Below, in pieces: positions 47,747-59,205 of a stretch of 64,000 bases of DNA. Position numbers and translations under genes: made by a program. The stretch lies in contig JAHNUO010000017.1 of the NCBI GenBank assembly GCA_019787685.1, forward strand, positions 558,001 to 622,000. The letters run 5' to 3'. The stretch comes from Chiua virens. Taxonomy: Eukaryota; Basidiomycota; Agaricomycetes; Boletales; Boletaceae. The number at the start of each line of letters is the position of its first letter. Positions within the stretch are counted from its first letter, which is position 1. Under the pieces are notes generated by a model that did no database searches, was not told the DNA's origin, and saw only the letters and a program-made list of their open reading frames with translations.

Positions 47747-49287
47747 ACCACAACTGCAGTGTGCTTCGCACACTGCCAGACACTGTGGGAATCTTGCTTA
47801 GCTTTGGTGGAGTTATAAATAGCACTTACTCTCAGCTACAAATCAGCCGCCAAGATCATGTGATTTGGTTCACACACCATTAATATATGATCATTTTGAA
47901 ATAGCCATGTCATGGAAAGGGTTTTTGAGCTTTTCAAATCACAAGGGTATTTGGGTATTATTAGTACTTGGTATAGCCTCCTTTTGCTTTAAGCACTGCC
48001 TGAACCCTCCTAGGCATGCTCTCAATCAATTTCTGACACTCCTCAACTGGTATCTTCTCCCACTCCATCTGAACTCTTTCTCACAACTCATGAATCCCAT
48101 TAGGAGGGTTTTCATGCTCTGGAAGCCTCCTTTTAAGCCATCCCAAGAGATGTTCTATAGGGTTTAGGTCAGGAGACTGTGCAGGCCAACCCATGGTATC
48201 AAATTCCTGCTCCTCTAGCCATTCCTTGACCTGCTTGCAGGTATGCTTGGGATCATTGTCTTGCTGAAAGATGGTATCAGGAGGATTGAAACCATAACAC
48301 TCCAATGTTTGCTTCAGCTCATCCTTCAAAATCTGAAGGTAGAGGTCCCCATTCATCCTACTATCAATCTTGGAAGCAAATACAACACCCTCCCAAGTCA
48401 TACAGCCCCACATCATCAGAAACCTCCCCCAAACTTGAGGGTCCCATTTACCAGCCTATCACTAAGCCCCTCACCTGACCTTTTCCAAGCCCATTTACGC
48501 CCATCTGACCCTAGGTGATTGATTTTGGTCTCATCAGACTATATTACCTTCTTCCAGTCCTCTACAGTCCAATCCTTGTGGGCATAAGCAAAATCCAAAC
48601 GAGCCTTGTGATACCTAGCAGAGAGAATAGGGTATTTGGACTTGACCACAGCCTTCATACCAGATTTCTTCAAATGAAGATGAACTGTACTGGCAGAGAG
48701 AGATATTGGAGAGAGCTTTGGTCACTTGGACAGCATTTTCAGCTCTGCCAGAGGTGATAAGGTGCTAGGCATGGCGAATGTTGGCAGGAGAAAGCTTGGA
48801 AGGACAACCTCCAATAGCTTTGGGAAGGGTAGAACACTTCTTGGAGTGAAGTTTGGATATAGCAGAAGGGCTGAGACCAGTTTGCTTGGCAATGGCTTCA
48901 CCAGAGTGGCCAGCATCAAGCAAAGAAAGAATAGTGTTTTGCTGAGTGAGAGAGGGATTTAACCATAATAGTAGTTGAGAATTAAGAAGTGTGTGAACTT
49001 TTTAAAACTCAGACATGCTATTTACATGTATATCCTTGTTTGCATTAACAAATAATGACAAATATTGAATGATTTGATTGAGATCCTAATTATCATTTCA
49101 AAAGCTCAAAAACCCTTTCCATGACATGGCTAGTTCAAAATGATCATATCTTAATGGCATGTGAACCAAATCACATGATCTTGGCGGCTGATTTGTAGCT
49201 AAGAGTATGTACTATTTATAACTTCACCAAAGCTAAGCAAGATTCCCACAGTGTCTGGCAGTGCGCTTCACACACTGCAGTTGCGGT
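47747..49287 (-). mobile_element. Tc1/mariner transposon with 188-bp terminal inverted repeats
   Basis: Ends ACCACAACTGCAGTGTG (left) and its near-complement ACCGCAACTGCAGTGTG (right, minus strand) sit inside TA duplicates (47745-47746, 49288-49289). The inverted repeats extend 188 bp (47747-47934 and 49100-49287) with few mismatches. The 1.54-kb element codes a mariner-type transposase on the minus strand. Confidence 0.93.
48000..48975 (-). pseudogene. Tc1/mariner DDE transposase, broken
   Basis: Read downward: an HTH region (NPSLTQQNTILSLLDAGHSG then EAIAKQTGLSPSAISKLHSK), TVHLHLKKSGMKAVVKSKYP, YAHKDWTVEDWKKV, SDETKINHLGSDGRKWAWKR (first D), MMWGCMTWEGVVFASKIDSR, IFQQDNDPKHTCKQVKEWLE (second D) and WPAQSPDLNPIEHLLGWLKR (E). 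Spacing from the second D to E fits DD34E. Stops replace Trp in V-I-stop-SDETK (TAG) and after GIHEL (TGA); frameshifts lie near 48670 and 48420. The catalytic residues themselves are still readable. Confidence 0.9.
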
Positions 49288-49504
49288 TAGTATGGAAAGG
49301 GTTTTTGAGGTCACTGTAGCTACCTGACTCACTTCAAAAATTCATATCCACTGTTTTCCCAAAGAAGAATAACAAAGACCTTCTAGCCCACTGCAATGAG
49401 AACTCGTACATGCGGTTTGGAGAATTCTGTTGGACGCATCATTCGTGGATGCATACCAGAACAAGGTGAAGATCAGATGTTTCGATGGGGTCATGCGCCA
49501 GGTA

Positions 49505-49660
49505 GCATTAGGAAAAGTGCAAATGACCTAGCACAACCTAGCTGGTCTAGCAATAGACTGGCTAGATCATGCTAGGTTGGCTAGACCATAGTCTAGCACC
49601 AGAGCATCCTGTTAGTGAAAGGACAGACAATCTGGTGCTAGGTCACTGCTAGACCAATGA
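49505..49660. repeat. Left subterminal CTAG repeats of Plavaka B
   Basis: CCTAGC, GGTCTAGC, CATGCTAGG and CTAGACC recur in both orientations, about ten times in 155 bp. Confidence 0.85.
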
Positions 49661-49849
49661 TAGGCCTGCACCAACACGCTGATAGGACCAGCCTACAACG
49701 GCTAGAATCTGAACTGGTGCCAGATTTGCGCACTATTCAAGCCAGCACTGCACATGAGAGACCACTCAACCAATCATATTTCCCAACACAGAACTCTAAT
49801 AATCACATTATTGTACATGGGGGCTCACATGTTGTAGCCACTGCGAGAC

Positions 49850-52505
49850 TCAGTAACCGTCCTCCGAGTCTCCATGCCAGCCTGAGTGACTTCTATCCTC
49901 ATCCTCAACATCTTCCGCAGCCCTGCCCTGACCACCATCCACCCCTTCCGTGTCAGCTTCCTCACCCTCGGTATCATCTATGCCTGCTTTCTCGTCCCCT
50001 GCACCATCTAAGCCTGCTTCCTTGCCTGCTCCATTCATGCCAGTGCTCGTCTCCTCGCTCTTGGATTCTGAAACTTGGATTTGAGCCCGAGCTGCTGTAA
50101 GATATTCTTCATTTTGGCAAACCCCATCCACCTGGATTGCATCTTGATCTGCGCCTGTTAAGTCAGCAGCTGACAATGTTTGCATTAAAGAGATTATCTT
50201 TTTCCACTTATTTTCGCTCAAGCCCGATGTGGACGAAGCATACTGCCGTGCCGCCATGGCAAACTTGTGATTGAACTGATTTTTGCCAGATTGATGTCCT
50301 TGACTATCACCATCCCCTGTGAAGTTGAGTATGTTCTTCACGTTCTTGCCTCCTCTGAACAATTCCAGTGCACGCTTGAGCTTCTGACTGTTAGCCTTGC
50401 ATCACGTACAGATAGTGGTGCTTACTGAGGCAGCACACAATGCCAGTGCACCAAAAGGCTTTCCAAATGCCAAAAACTGATTGGCTCCCATCTGCTGGAG
50501 GTGCTTAGCAAGAATTGACGTCATGAGAGGGGCTTCCCAAGCCCCCTTCATGCTCTAACAATAGATGTTGCGTAAGCAGCTAACGGTGGTGAATATTGAA
50601 TGCATCCCACTCACCTCAGGGTCCTTGTAAATGAGTGGAAACATCGGTTTATCATTACTGTCACAGATGAATGGGACTTGAGATTTCACAAATGCTACCC
50701 AGGGTTCATGATCCTTGATATACTCGGATGCTTTGAAGTATTGTTCCAGACAATAAATCCTGCGTTTGCCTATATCACTGTGCCATGTGTTGAGTCGGTT
50801 GTGTGCCTGGAACAAGTCCTGTCATGATGTCAACTCATTTAGAATAAACACCTACTATTTTTTTTGATCGCTGGATACTTGGTAACATCAAGACAAGCAT
50901 CCCCCAAGTCAAAGATGTTGTCCCACAGCTGTTGGATTGTGGGCATGAGATCCAAGTTCTTGTTGGTGCCAAAGGGGTCATCTGTGGACCCAGCCCAATC
51001 AACAAGAAGACAGATCAGGATGTCCCATTGATACTTTGTGACCAGGTTATCTTCGATGGGGAGATCCTTGACTTTCATGTCCCTCAGTGTCTTTGAGATC
51101 GATTGCATCCCTGGGCCCTGTGCAACCTCCATTCCTGGCAATGTATGATTGACATTCGCCTTGGAAACCTTCAAACCCATCTATGAGAGACCAAAACACA
51201 CTGCAAACACCATGCAACCACATAGTAAGTATGTATTGCTGATGATTACTAATGACAACTCATGGATTCGGTTGGTTGCGCCACAGCTGCCAAATTCCCA
51301 CCTCCCTCAGACTCTTGCATTCCACTGCTTGCCAGCTTTCTGGCTTTTTGGGCTGCCCCACGCCGCTCAATCATGTTGGTCCACTGGCAATCAGCCTCCT
51401 TGATTTGTTTTGGGGTTAGCAAGGTATGAGGTGTACTGACTCATGAAGTAACAGCAGCCTTATCTTTCCTGGACATAGGCACAATCTGAGCCGTCTGGGT
51501 CACACCCACTCCTTTGGTATGATTGATTTTTTTTCTTCCAATCTTTTGACAGGTTACTGGCGAATTGTGTACCCTTTTTCAGCCTCTTTGGTGCAGGTCT
51601 TTCGCGAACAATGTTGACAGTGAGTAGTACCTCCCTCATTCAAAACTTACACTCACAATTCATTTCCTTTGGCCTGAAGGTCTGAGTCAGCAGGGTTTGC
51701 AACTTGCTTCTGGACTGCATTGTTTGTGGGAGCAGTTTTCCGAGCATTCCCAATATCCTCATGCAGGCTACGAGGCTTTTCACGCTATAATGTAGTAAGT
51801 GTGGTTCTTTGTTGTCCAATCTGGGTCACTTACAGTTGCATTGAAGCTAGACTTTGGTTGATTGTGGCATTCAGCATTGCTGCCATCATCACCTTTACTT
51901 TCATTCAAATCAATCCAGGCCACTGCATAGGTCTGGCGCAGGGCATGAGGATTTTTGCCACACTACAAATAGTAAGTGCTATGCTTCATGAGCCATAGCT
52001 TTGAACATACTGATTCTTTCGAACCAACATTCATGTATTCGGACTCTGATGCAGGGTCTGTGGTAGGTTCCATTTGCACATTGTCGTCAGGTCCTAATCT
52101 GTCCCCTTCAGCCTGAGGTGCAACGAGATCATTCATCTCATGCTCAGCAAGGATTCCTGACAATTTTTGTCAGCAAGCTATCATCGAGCATTTTAGAGGC
52201 TTGGTTGAGTCCTTGCCTGTCTCTGGGTCTTGTGTGTGTTGGAGTGCACCCACCCCTCTTTTTGTGGACATTCTGGTGTGACTTAGATATGTATCATCCT
52301 CATCCCGGAGCTGATCTTCCATCGCAGCAATAGCTAGAACCTTTTCACGTCATTCCTTGGCCACCTGGTCTTGCACCTTGGCAGTGGCAACAACCTCATG
52401 TGCTTCATCAGTATTTTTCTGGGTGGTAGTGCAGCGTTTTTGTGTGTTTGCCCGGATGATGGCTGTGGGGTCAACATTGGCATTTTTGTGGATGGGGCAT
52501 GCCAT
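49850..52505 (-). pseudogene. Plavaka B companion gene (same family as 18556-20431)
   Basis: Read from 52505 (MACPIHKNANVDPTAIIRAN). Exon 1 runs into a TGA (52350-52352) in AKE-stop-REKVLAIAAMEDQL, then HTRMSTKRGVGALQHTQD and GILAEHEMNDLVAPQAEGD. The conserved core is at 50839-51180 (MKVKDLPIEDNLVTKYQWDI, CLLVDWAGSTDDPFGTNKN, IQQLWDNIFDLGDACLDVTK). It is followed by VFQAHNRLNTWHSDIGKRRI then YCLEQYFKASEYIKD (50555-50815), AFGKPFGALALCAAS, and a C-terminal block at 49850-50362 (FRGGKNVKNILNFTG, LSENKWKKIISLMQTL). It ends in an acidic tail (EGEEADTEGVDGG). Function unknown; not similar to known transposases. Transcribed away from the Plavaka B transposase, 349 bp between starts. Start chosen by similarity in size and position to companion A. 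Confidence 0.7.
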
Positions 52506-52854
52506 GATGGTACTGCAAAAGAAAGAGAGACAAGGGAGGTATGTAAGATCTTGCTTCTGGACCTTTTTTTTACTGGCTAATGGAATTTTTTGGCCGCTGA
52601 CCCAACATATTTTCATCCCCCTCAATAAAAGTCCCTTACATGGTGATCTTTTTGCGTGGGCTAACATATTCTGAATTATTTGTTTAGCACAAGGTTTTCC
52701 CCTCAAGAATGGAGACCCTTAGCACGGCGATCTTTTTTCCACTGCCCAATGTATCCTGCAGTGCCCATTTGGCATGTCAACAGTCACCCTGAAAATCATT
52801 CGTGGAACTAACAACACTTATTCAGAATCTATCTCTGTGCTTCACAACATCACT
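52506..52854. promoter_or_regulatory. Divergent promoter region of Plavaka B pair
   Basis: 349 bp between start codons, with T-runs near 52564 and CAATAAAAG near 52623. No further gene. Confidence 0.4.
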
Positions 52855-55800
52855 ATGTCTCCCCCCACACTACTGAATTGCCTGCTATGCCCTCATTGCT
52901 CCAAAATGTTTACTTCACAGCGGGGGCACACGGGGCATGTTCATACTGTGCATCCCAACTGACAGCACCCTCAAGCTGACTCAGACTCCGAGTCGGACCC
53001 TGTTGGTTCCTCGAGCCACGCACCTGAGCATCACAATACCCACTCCCCTGTTGCCCATCCAAATGATCTTGCAGACCTTGGAGTCAGGGATCAGTCACCA
53101 GAAGGTTCCCATGTCGACCATGCACTTGCAGGAGGGATGGTACAGAAAGAGTATCACCCATATCTGACCGGTTTGTACCACATTGTCATAAAATAAATTT
53201 TACTGATCATGAAATCCAGCGCAACCCTGTGATGAGTCTGGGGTGATGTTACCTCCCAGTCATTCTCCTAGCCCTTGTGCTCAGCATGACCCCACTGACT
53301 GGTCCTCCTTTACTGGTCAGCATGACTTCCTCCTCGCAGATTTTCTCTTTAGGCGCGAGAAGATGTCAGCGGGAAATATCAACCACCTCATGGAACTTTG
53401 GGCATTCCAAGCCCTCCAGCAGCAACCCAATGGCCTAGGGAGCAATCCATCATCTTCGGGTGCACCTTTCTATCTACTGCCCACATGTATGCAACAATCA
53501 ACCAAATACAGTCAGGCGGAACTCCTTGGGAGTGTATGAAAGTCTCATCCACATGTGGATAGGGATGAAAATCCGCTATCCTGGAAGCACGCCGAATATG
53601 AAGTGTGGTACCATGATGTAGATTGTGTCCTCACTGAGATGCTTGACAATGCTGACTTCAAAGATAAATTTGACTATCGCCCCTTTACTTACACGGATTC
53701 ACAAGGGCGACGACGGTAGACGGACTTCATGTCAGGCAATTATGCCTGGCATCAAAGTGTATGTCATGAACTGAGTGGGCCTTCATTTAATACTCACAAC
53801 TTTGGTGAAAATAGGACCAGATTTATACTGACGATCACTCAACTGAGGGTGCAGTGTATTGTGGTATCATCCTTGGCAGTGATAAGACCACTGTCTCTGT
53901 TGTGACTGGCAATGTAGAGTACCACCCATTGTATCTCTCCATCACTAATCCCTGCAATTGTGTGAGTAGAGCCCACTACCAGGCAGTGATACCAATTGCT
54001 TTCCTTGCAATCCCAAAAGGTACATTGTCTTATTCTTTTTTTAGTATGCTATTTTACATGACTATTATCTGGATTTCTAGCAGCTTGCAAAGAAGACAAT
54101 GATGCGGCTTTCCACTCATTCAAAAAGAAATTATATCATGCCTCCATATCGGCGATATTGCAACCAGCAAAGCCAGCCATGATCACTCCGGTCGTGTGCC
54201 GTTGTCCTGATGGCCATTGGCGCTGCGTAATATTCGACTTGGCGGCTTTCATTGCTGACTATCCTGAGCAAGTTATGCTGAGTGGGATTGTGCAAGGATG
54301 GTGTTCCAAGTGCGTATAACATACTATATTGCTGGCACTGTTAATTATATGCACATATCAGATGTACAGCACCAATGAATGATCTTGATGGTCCAGGGGG
54401 GCGATGTACACACGCTCTGCACTGCCTACTTCGTGATGCACTTCCTTCGGATGTACTTTGGCATGAGTATGGGATAGATGTTACTATTATTGTTAGTATC
54501 TTTTTCTTTTATTTTCTCATGTGTGTCTGGTTCATTGACAAGGTTTTTGTTAGCCGTTCACCCATGATTTCCCTCGTGCAGATATATTTGCGATGATATC
54601 ACCCAATCTGCCTCATCAGCTGATCAAAGGGACGTTCAAGGATCACCTTGTGACATGGACTTGTGAATGGATTGAGGCTGAGTATGAGCCCGCCCATGCC
54701 AAGGAGATTCTAGATGACATCAATAGGCGGTAAGTGACCGTGCTGATTTATTGTGTTAAAGAATGACAGTTGTGTAGTCTGGCTGTAGTACCTCATTTCA
54801 ACAGTCTATGTCACTTTCCCCATGGCCACCGCTTCAAACAATGGACAGGCGACGACTCTAAAGCACTAATGAAGGTGCATATTTATACTACATCTTAACT
54901 GCTTTATAGGGAACTTAACAAAAATACAGATCTACTTACCCACTATTGCTGAATACATTCCCCCACAGCTGGTGCAGTGTTTAGCTGCTTTTTTGGATTT
55001 CTGCTACATTGTTCATTGATCGGAACTTAGAGTCAAGGACCTGGAAGATGCTGAGAATGCTTTGGCAGCATTTCACTCACACCGCGAGGTGTTCTGTTCC
55101 AAAGTTCGGCCCACTGGATTCTCCCTCCCTCATCAACACACACTGTGTCACTACATCTGTATGATTCAGGAATTCGGGGCACCAAATGGCCTGTGCAGTT
55201 CCATTACCGAATCACACCATATAAGAGCAGTCAAACACCCATGGTGTCACTCGAACCATTACAACGCCCTTGGCCAAATGCTTTTGACTATTCAATGTCT
55301 CGACAAGCTCACTACTGCCTGGATTTTTTTCGTCAAACAGGGTATGCTCCCACCTGATGTTGAAGCTCCCTCATTGATCCAAGCAGCCTCTACCAGCCAG
55401 GATATTGACCAACAAGAGCCAGATGATGAGGCTGTCAATACCAAGCATATTGAAAGCCATGTGCATTTACCCATGCAACCCCGTAAGTATGTTTAAATTA
55501 TCGTTTGACATGATATACTTATCCTGCCTTCAGAACGTGGATATGTGATACAACTAACATGTCTGGCTCTCCAAATCCATGAACCACAGCTCCCCCAGCT
55601 AGTCCACAACTTTCTTGATGCAGAGCATGGCTCTCTGTTGATTGATGTCACCAGTTTCAAGGGACCAGTCTCAGTTTTCCACTCAGTGGCAGCAACTTTT
55701 CATGCCCCGTCTGACACATCTGGGATCCACAGCATGTGACGTGAATGGATCCGTGCCATACCCTCTTGGAGAGGCCATGAAGCTCACAAAGACTGTGTCT

Positions 55801-56167
55801 TTATGGTTGTCAATAAGGATCAGCGCGGGATGCGAGGGATGGTTGTTGGTCATGTTCATCTTTTTTTTTATTCGTCTTCAGCGGCAAGATGTATCCATGT
55901 GCATTGGTTGACAGGTTTATACAAATAGGAAATGCTCCTGATCCAGTGACTGGGCTCTGGAAGGTTCATCCACAGGTAGATCATTGTGGGCAATGAGTTC
56001 AATCCATTGAACACATTGATGTCATATATAGGGCGGTGCATCTGATTCCTGTATTTGGTGAGGGAGCCCTCCCTCCAGACTTTAATTCAACGCTCTCACT
56101 GGATGTATTTAACTCATACTATGTAAATAAATATGCTGATCACCACGCAAATGAAATTGTGTTTTGA
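52855..56167 (+). pseudogene. Plavaka B transposase
   Basis: Start MSPPTLLNCLLCPHCSKMFT gives a C2H2 finger (C-x2-C-x12-H-x4-H). Blocks: HDFLLADFLFRREKMSAGNI then NHLMELWAFQ, VWYHDVDCVLTEMLDNADF-like text near 53610, GIILGSDKTTVSVVTGNVEY, SRAHYQAVIPIAFLAIPK, FADYPEQ-like text, IAFP/ADIFA..SPNLPHQLIKGTF (54580-54660), FGAPNGLCSSITESHHIRAV, HYNALGQMLLTIQCLDKLTT, VSVFHSVAATFHAPSDTSGI, REWIRAIPSWRGHEAHKDCV, MRGMVVGHVHLFF and the closing SLDVFNSYYVNKYADHHANE. Same Plavaka type as A. Stops and frame changes at several points (for example TGA near 53720 and TGA near 55737 before REWIRA) show decay. Introns of 45-60 nt are visible near 54310 and 54735. Confidence 0.85.
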
Positions 56168-56315
56168 TGAGACAGCTGAGACTTCAAGTTTCTAATCAGA
56201 TTGGACTTTGCAGAATTTTTGTGAGTGGGAATGACACATGACACGTTTGAGTTGCAACGGAAATGTGTCACACTCACCCCACTTTTCTTGACTCCCCCTC
56301 AACCTTAAAACTCGT

Positions 56316-57267
56316 GTGGTATGTTCACTTCACAACCCAATTATTTGTCGTTTGATACTCACCCTATGCAGTGTATTTAGATGTTATCTCCATCTTCAGA
56401 TTGACACGAAACAGCCCCAGCATATCCAGCTCATTCCTCTTGCCTTCGAGATGCCTAAATCATGTACTGTGGGCCTGAGTATGGGTAGGATACAAGCAAA
56501 GCATGGGATGTGAGACCTAACCTTTACTTACAGGTTACACCTATACGACATGATATCAGATTGATAACATGTGCAGGATTCTCTGGCCTTGTCAGGGTAC
56601 ACGTCACTCATGCATCATGTGGATTGATGGTATGTTCCACCCCCCACTCCCTGTTCTTCATGCCATCTGGCAATGCGACGTGTGCAGGACACAATGTCGG
56701 ATTGACAACAGTGTGTACTGCTTCCCTCATGCTCCTATGCGACTAGCCCTCACCAATGCTTTATCCCTCACCTACCCTCTCCAAGGTCCTTCATGCCCTA
56801 GTCGTGATATGGATCTGTTTCCGACATCTTGCAATATTATTTTGCCCTGTGTACCAAGGAGTGGCTTGCTCAGGCAATATGCAACACTGCTGTTGGGAGT
56901 CTGTATTTGGATGCACATCAATGGGATGAACAAGGCCAGCCTGACATCTTACAGCTCTAGCCTGCCGATTTCAGGACTTAGCTATTTTCTGATGCCAACA
57001 CAATCGTCACTTGGTGATCGTATGGTACAAATAACCACATTCATGGATGTTTCTATGCTGCCACCTGGTCAGTTCGCCACCTTCGCTGGCGCACAGAACG
57101 ACAAGATGCTGGCAACGTTTTCCATACCATCAACTGGTCTGTTTGTGCATGTAGGTTTGCAAGATATAGATTTGGCCCCTCTTTTGCAAAGGATTGACTC
57201 ACAGTATCTCGTGTCCCATGGTGTTGTTCCCCTGAATAGCGTACAGATGTTTAATGGCGATGCTTGA
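56316..57267 (+). CDS. Unknown ORF inside Plavaka B
   Basis: I do not recognise this. The 232-codon frame 56569-57267 is open, with a Cys/His-containing start (MFHPPLPVLHAIWQCDVCRT, CRIDNSVYCFPHAPMRLALT) and a C-terminal part rich in hydrophobic/Pro/Gly (FMDVSMLPPGQFATFAGAQN, LFVHVGLQDIDLAPLLQRID). An exon upstream (56316-56513, IQLIPLAFEMPKSCTVGLSM) may belong to it. Its position between the transposase and the right end makes it element cargo or a relic of one. Chance cannot be excluded. Confidence 0.4.
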
Positions 57268-57371
57268 TTGGCCGTGTATAACAACAATTTCACATCACCA
57301 GTTCAGTCTCTGTAAATGTGGTTCCTTTTCGTTGTGTTTATGCTTGGTCCTCACCATTTCCATCTTCTTGC

Positions 57372-58096
57372 TGTTACGATTTCTTTCTTTTCCTTGTTTC
57401 ACTTGTACTACTTTGCTTCACTCGATACCTAGGTATCTTCGTATGCTCATCCGTACAGGTTTCACCTTATGCAACCTCACATCGGCATTACCCGTTGCTT
57501 ACTCCTTTCCTTCACGTCATCCTCCGATGGCATCATACTTAGTCATTTCATCTTCGTCATCGTCCGTTGCCTTCGCATTGTACGATTCCCTTTTTGGCCC
57601 TTCTTCCGTTCCGCTCTTCTTGGCCACCCTTTTTGGTTATCGTGCACTCCCCTTTTTGGCCCTTCGCTCTTCCGCTCTTCTGGCCTACCCCTTTTAGTTA
57701 CTTGGTCCGTGCACGATCCTCGTAGTATAAATACCTCACAGAGATACCCATGTACTCTAGTCTTGATCTCCGCAATCTAGCTGAGTATCTCTGCTCCACT
57801 CACCTCAGCGCCTGTGACCACTCGACTGGACTAATCCTAGTCCTCCTTGACACACTCGGACTCATCGTAGTCATCCTCGACCCTCGACCGTCCCTCGGGT
57901 ATAGATTCCCAACCGGACAACTCTCAGCAATGCCTGAGTTTTCACTCGTCTCTCTGGTAGCAATCCGCTGACCAGAAATCCTTGTTCAACTCTTCAGCGC
58001 ACCACGTATCAAGTGGTGGTTGTTTGAGTTATTGCAGCCACTTGATACTTGGCACTTTTGCGGCTACGCTAGGTCCTACCCGGAGCTATCGTAACA
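57372..58096 (+). mobile_element. Solo LTR, family II (copy 3), inside Plavaka B
   Basis: 725 bp, from TGTTACGATTTC to GGAGCTATCGTAACA. Perfect CTTGC duplications at 57367-57371 and 58097-58101. TATA motif AGTATAAATACC near 57724. Closest to the 14414 copy. It entered after Plavaka B existed. Confidence 0.95.
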
Positions 58097-58179
58097 CTTG
58101 CTTACTTGCCTTGTATGTGTATGGCCTCACGAGGCAGGGGGTTGAAGGAGCGATGCTGAGCAATGAACATTTCCCGTCC

Positions 58180-58405
58180 GTCATGTAGTCATGCTATGAT
58201 GATGCTAGTCCATGCTAGGTCGTACTAGGTTTGTGGCACAATGATAGTCTAAGCTAGGTCATGCTAGGCTCATGGCAAAATGATAGTCCATGCTAGGTCA
58301 TGCTAGGTCGTGCTAGTCAGTTGCTATATTATACTGAAATATGCTAGGCTCTGCTAGGCTCTGCTAGACCTGCTAGTGCATGATAGGCAGTGCACTTTTG
58401 CTGAT
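58180..58405. repeat. Right subterminal CTAG repeats of Plavaka B
   Basis: CATGCTAGGTC-type units recur at roughly 10-20-bp steps, with GATAGTC and TGCTAGGCTC variants, ending at the terminus TGCACTTTTGCTGAT. Confidence 0.85.
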
Positions 58406-59205
58406 GTATATCCACGAATATTCACATACTCCACCGACTACCCCAAAAAGTAGGCCTTCAATGACTCCAATATAAGCTCAGCTGATCTATCAACAGGGTT
58501 TTACTGGCTACAATCAGAGACAAGGGCATTTGTGCTTGTCCCTGCTGTTTAGTTCCAAAGACCAACTTCCACAGGTTGGGATTTGTGAGTGATATCGCAG
58601 CGAGACTGAACCGTGCGCGTGGATTTTGCATGCCAATAGTTTTGAAGGCATGTCAACTTATCTACAAGCTTGGGAGGCCACTGAAGAGTTGCTTTGTGGA
58701 GAGACTCCTCAAGGATCGCTCTCTTGTGCCAACGGTGGTGAGAATATTGATTCTCAATAGCCTTTGCACATGCTCATCCTGACATCTAGAATGCATTCAT
58801 GGAACAGCTTTCTGCCCATGGGTTCAACATTCACTCTGCACTCACTGTGGATCTGTTGCATGAGTTTGAACTGGGCATCTGGAAGGCCGTCCTGAAATAT
58901 CTGATCAGAATTCTCTTTTTGATATCACCACTTCATGTAGATGTATTCAATAAATGGTAACATTGCTTTTTGTTAGCTACCCTACCAACTAATGATTCTT
59001 CACTCAGATTTGCAGGAATCCACTGTTTTCTGGCTAACGTGGCAGAATTGAGCTTGCGGCCTGTGTGGTACTTTGAGGATGTATTACAGGCAAGGTCTTC
59101 TTCGTACTTGACGTTAGAAATCACAATAACTGTGACCTCTCCACAGTGTGCCATACCAGTCTTCGAGTCTTTGTTTCCCCCTGGCCATGATGATTGCATT
59201 CAAAC

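Larger units (their letters stand above)
49505..58405 (+). mobile_element. Plavaka B DNA transposon, complete ends, inserted in Plavaka C
   Basis: GTA occurs at 49502-49504 and 58406-58408. Joining across it restores FDGVMRQ-VYPRIFTYS in frame. Inverted termini ATTAGGAAAAGTGCA (49507-49521) and ATCAGCAAAAGTGCA (complement of 58391-58405) match at 13 of 15 bases; two extra bases (GC) separate the left one from the duplicate. CTAG-rich subterminal repeats lie inside both ends. Contents: a companion gene (minus), a transposase (plus), one unknown ORF (plus) and a later solo LTR. The ends, 3-bp duplication and subterminal repeats fit a CACTA/CMC-type element. Confidence 0.85.

Noticed and set aside
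49360..49480. Unknown gene right of Tc1
   Set aside because: The third plus frame gives ELVHAVWRILLDASFVDAYQ, which belongs to Plavaka C.
57254..57971. Frames of 73-147 codons
   Set aside because: Inside the 57372-58096 solo LTR.
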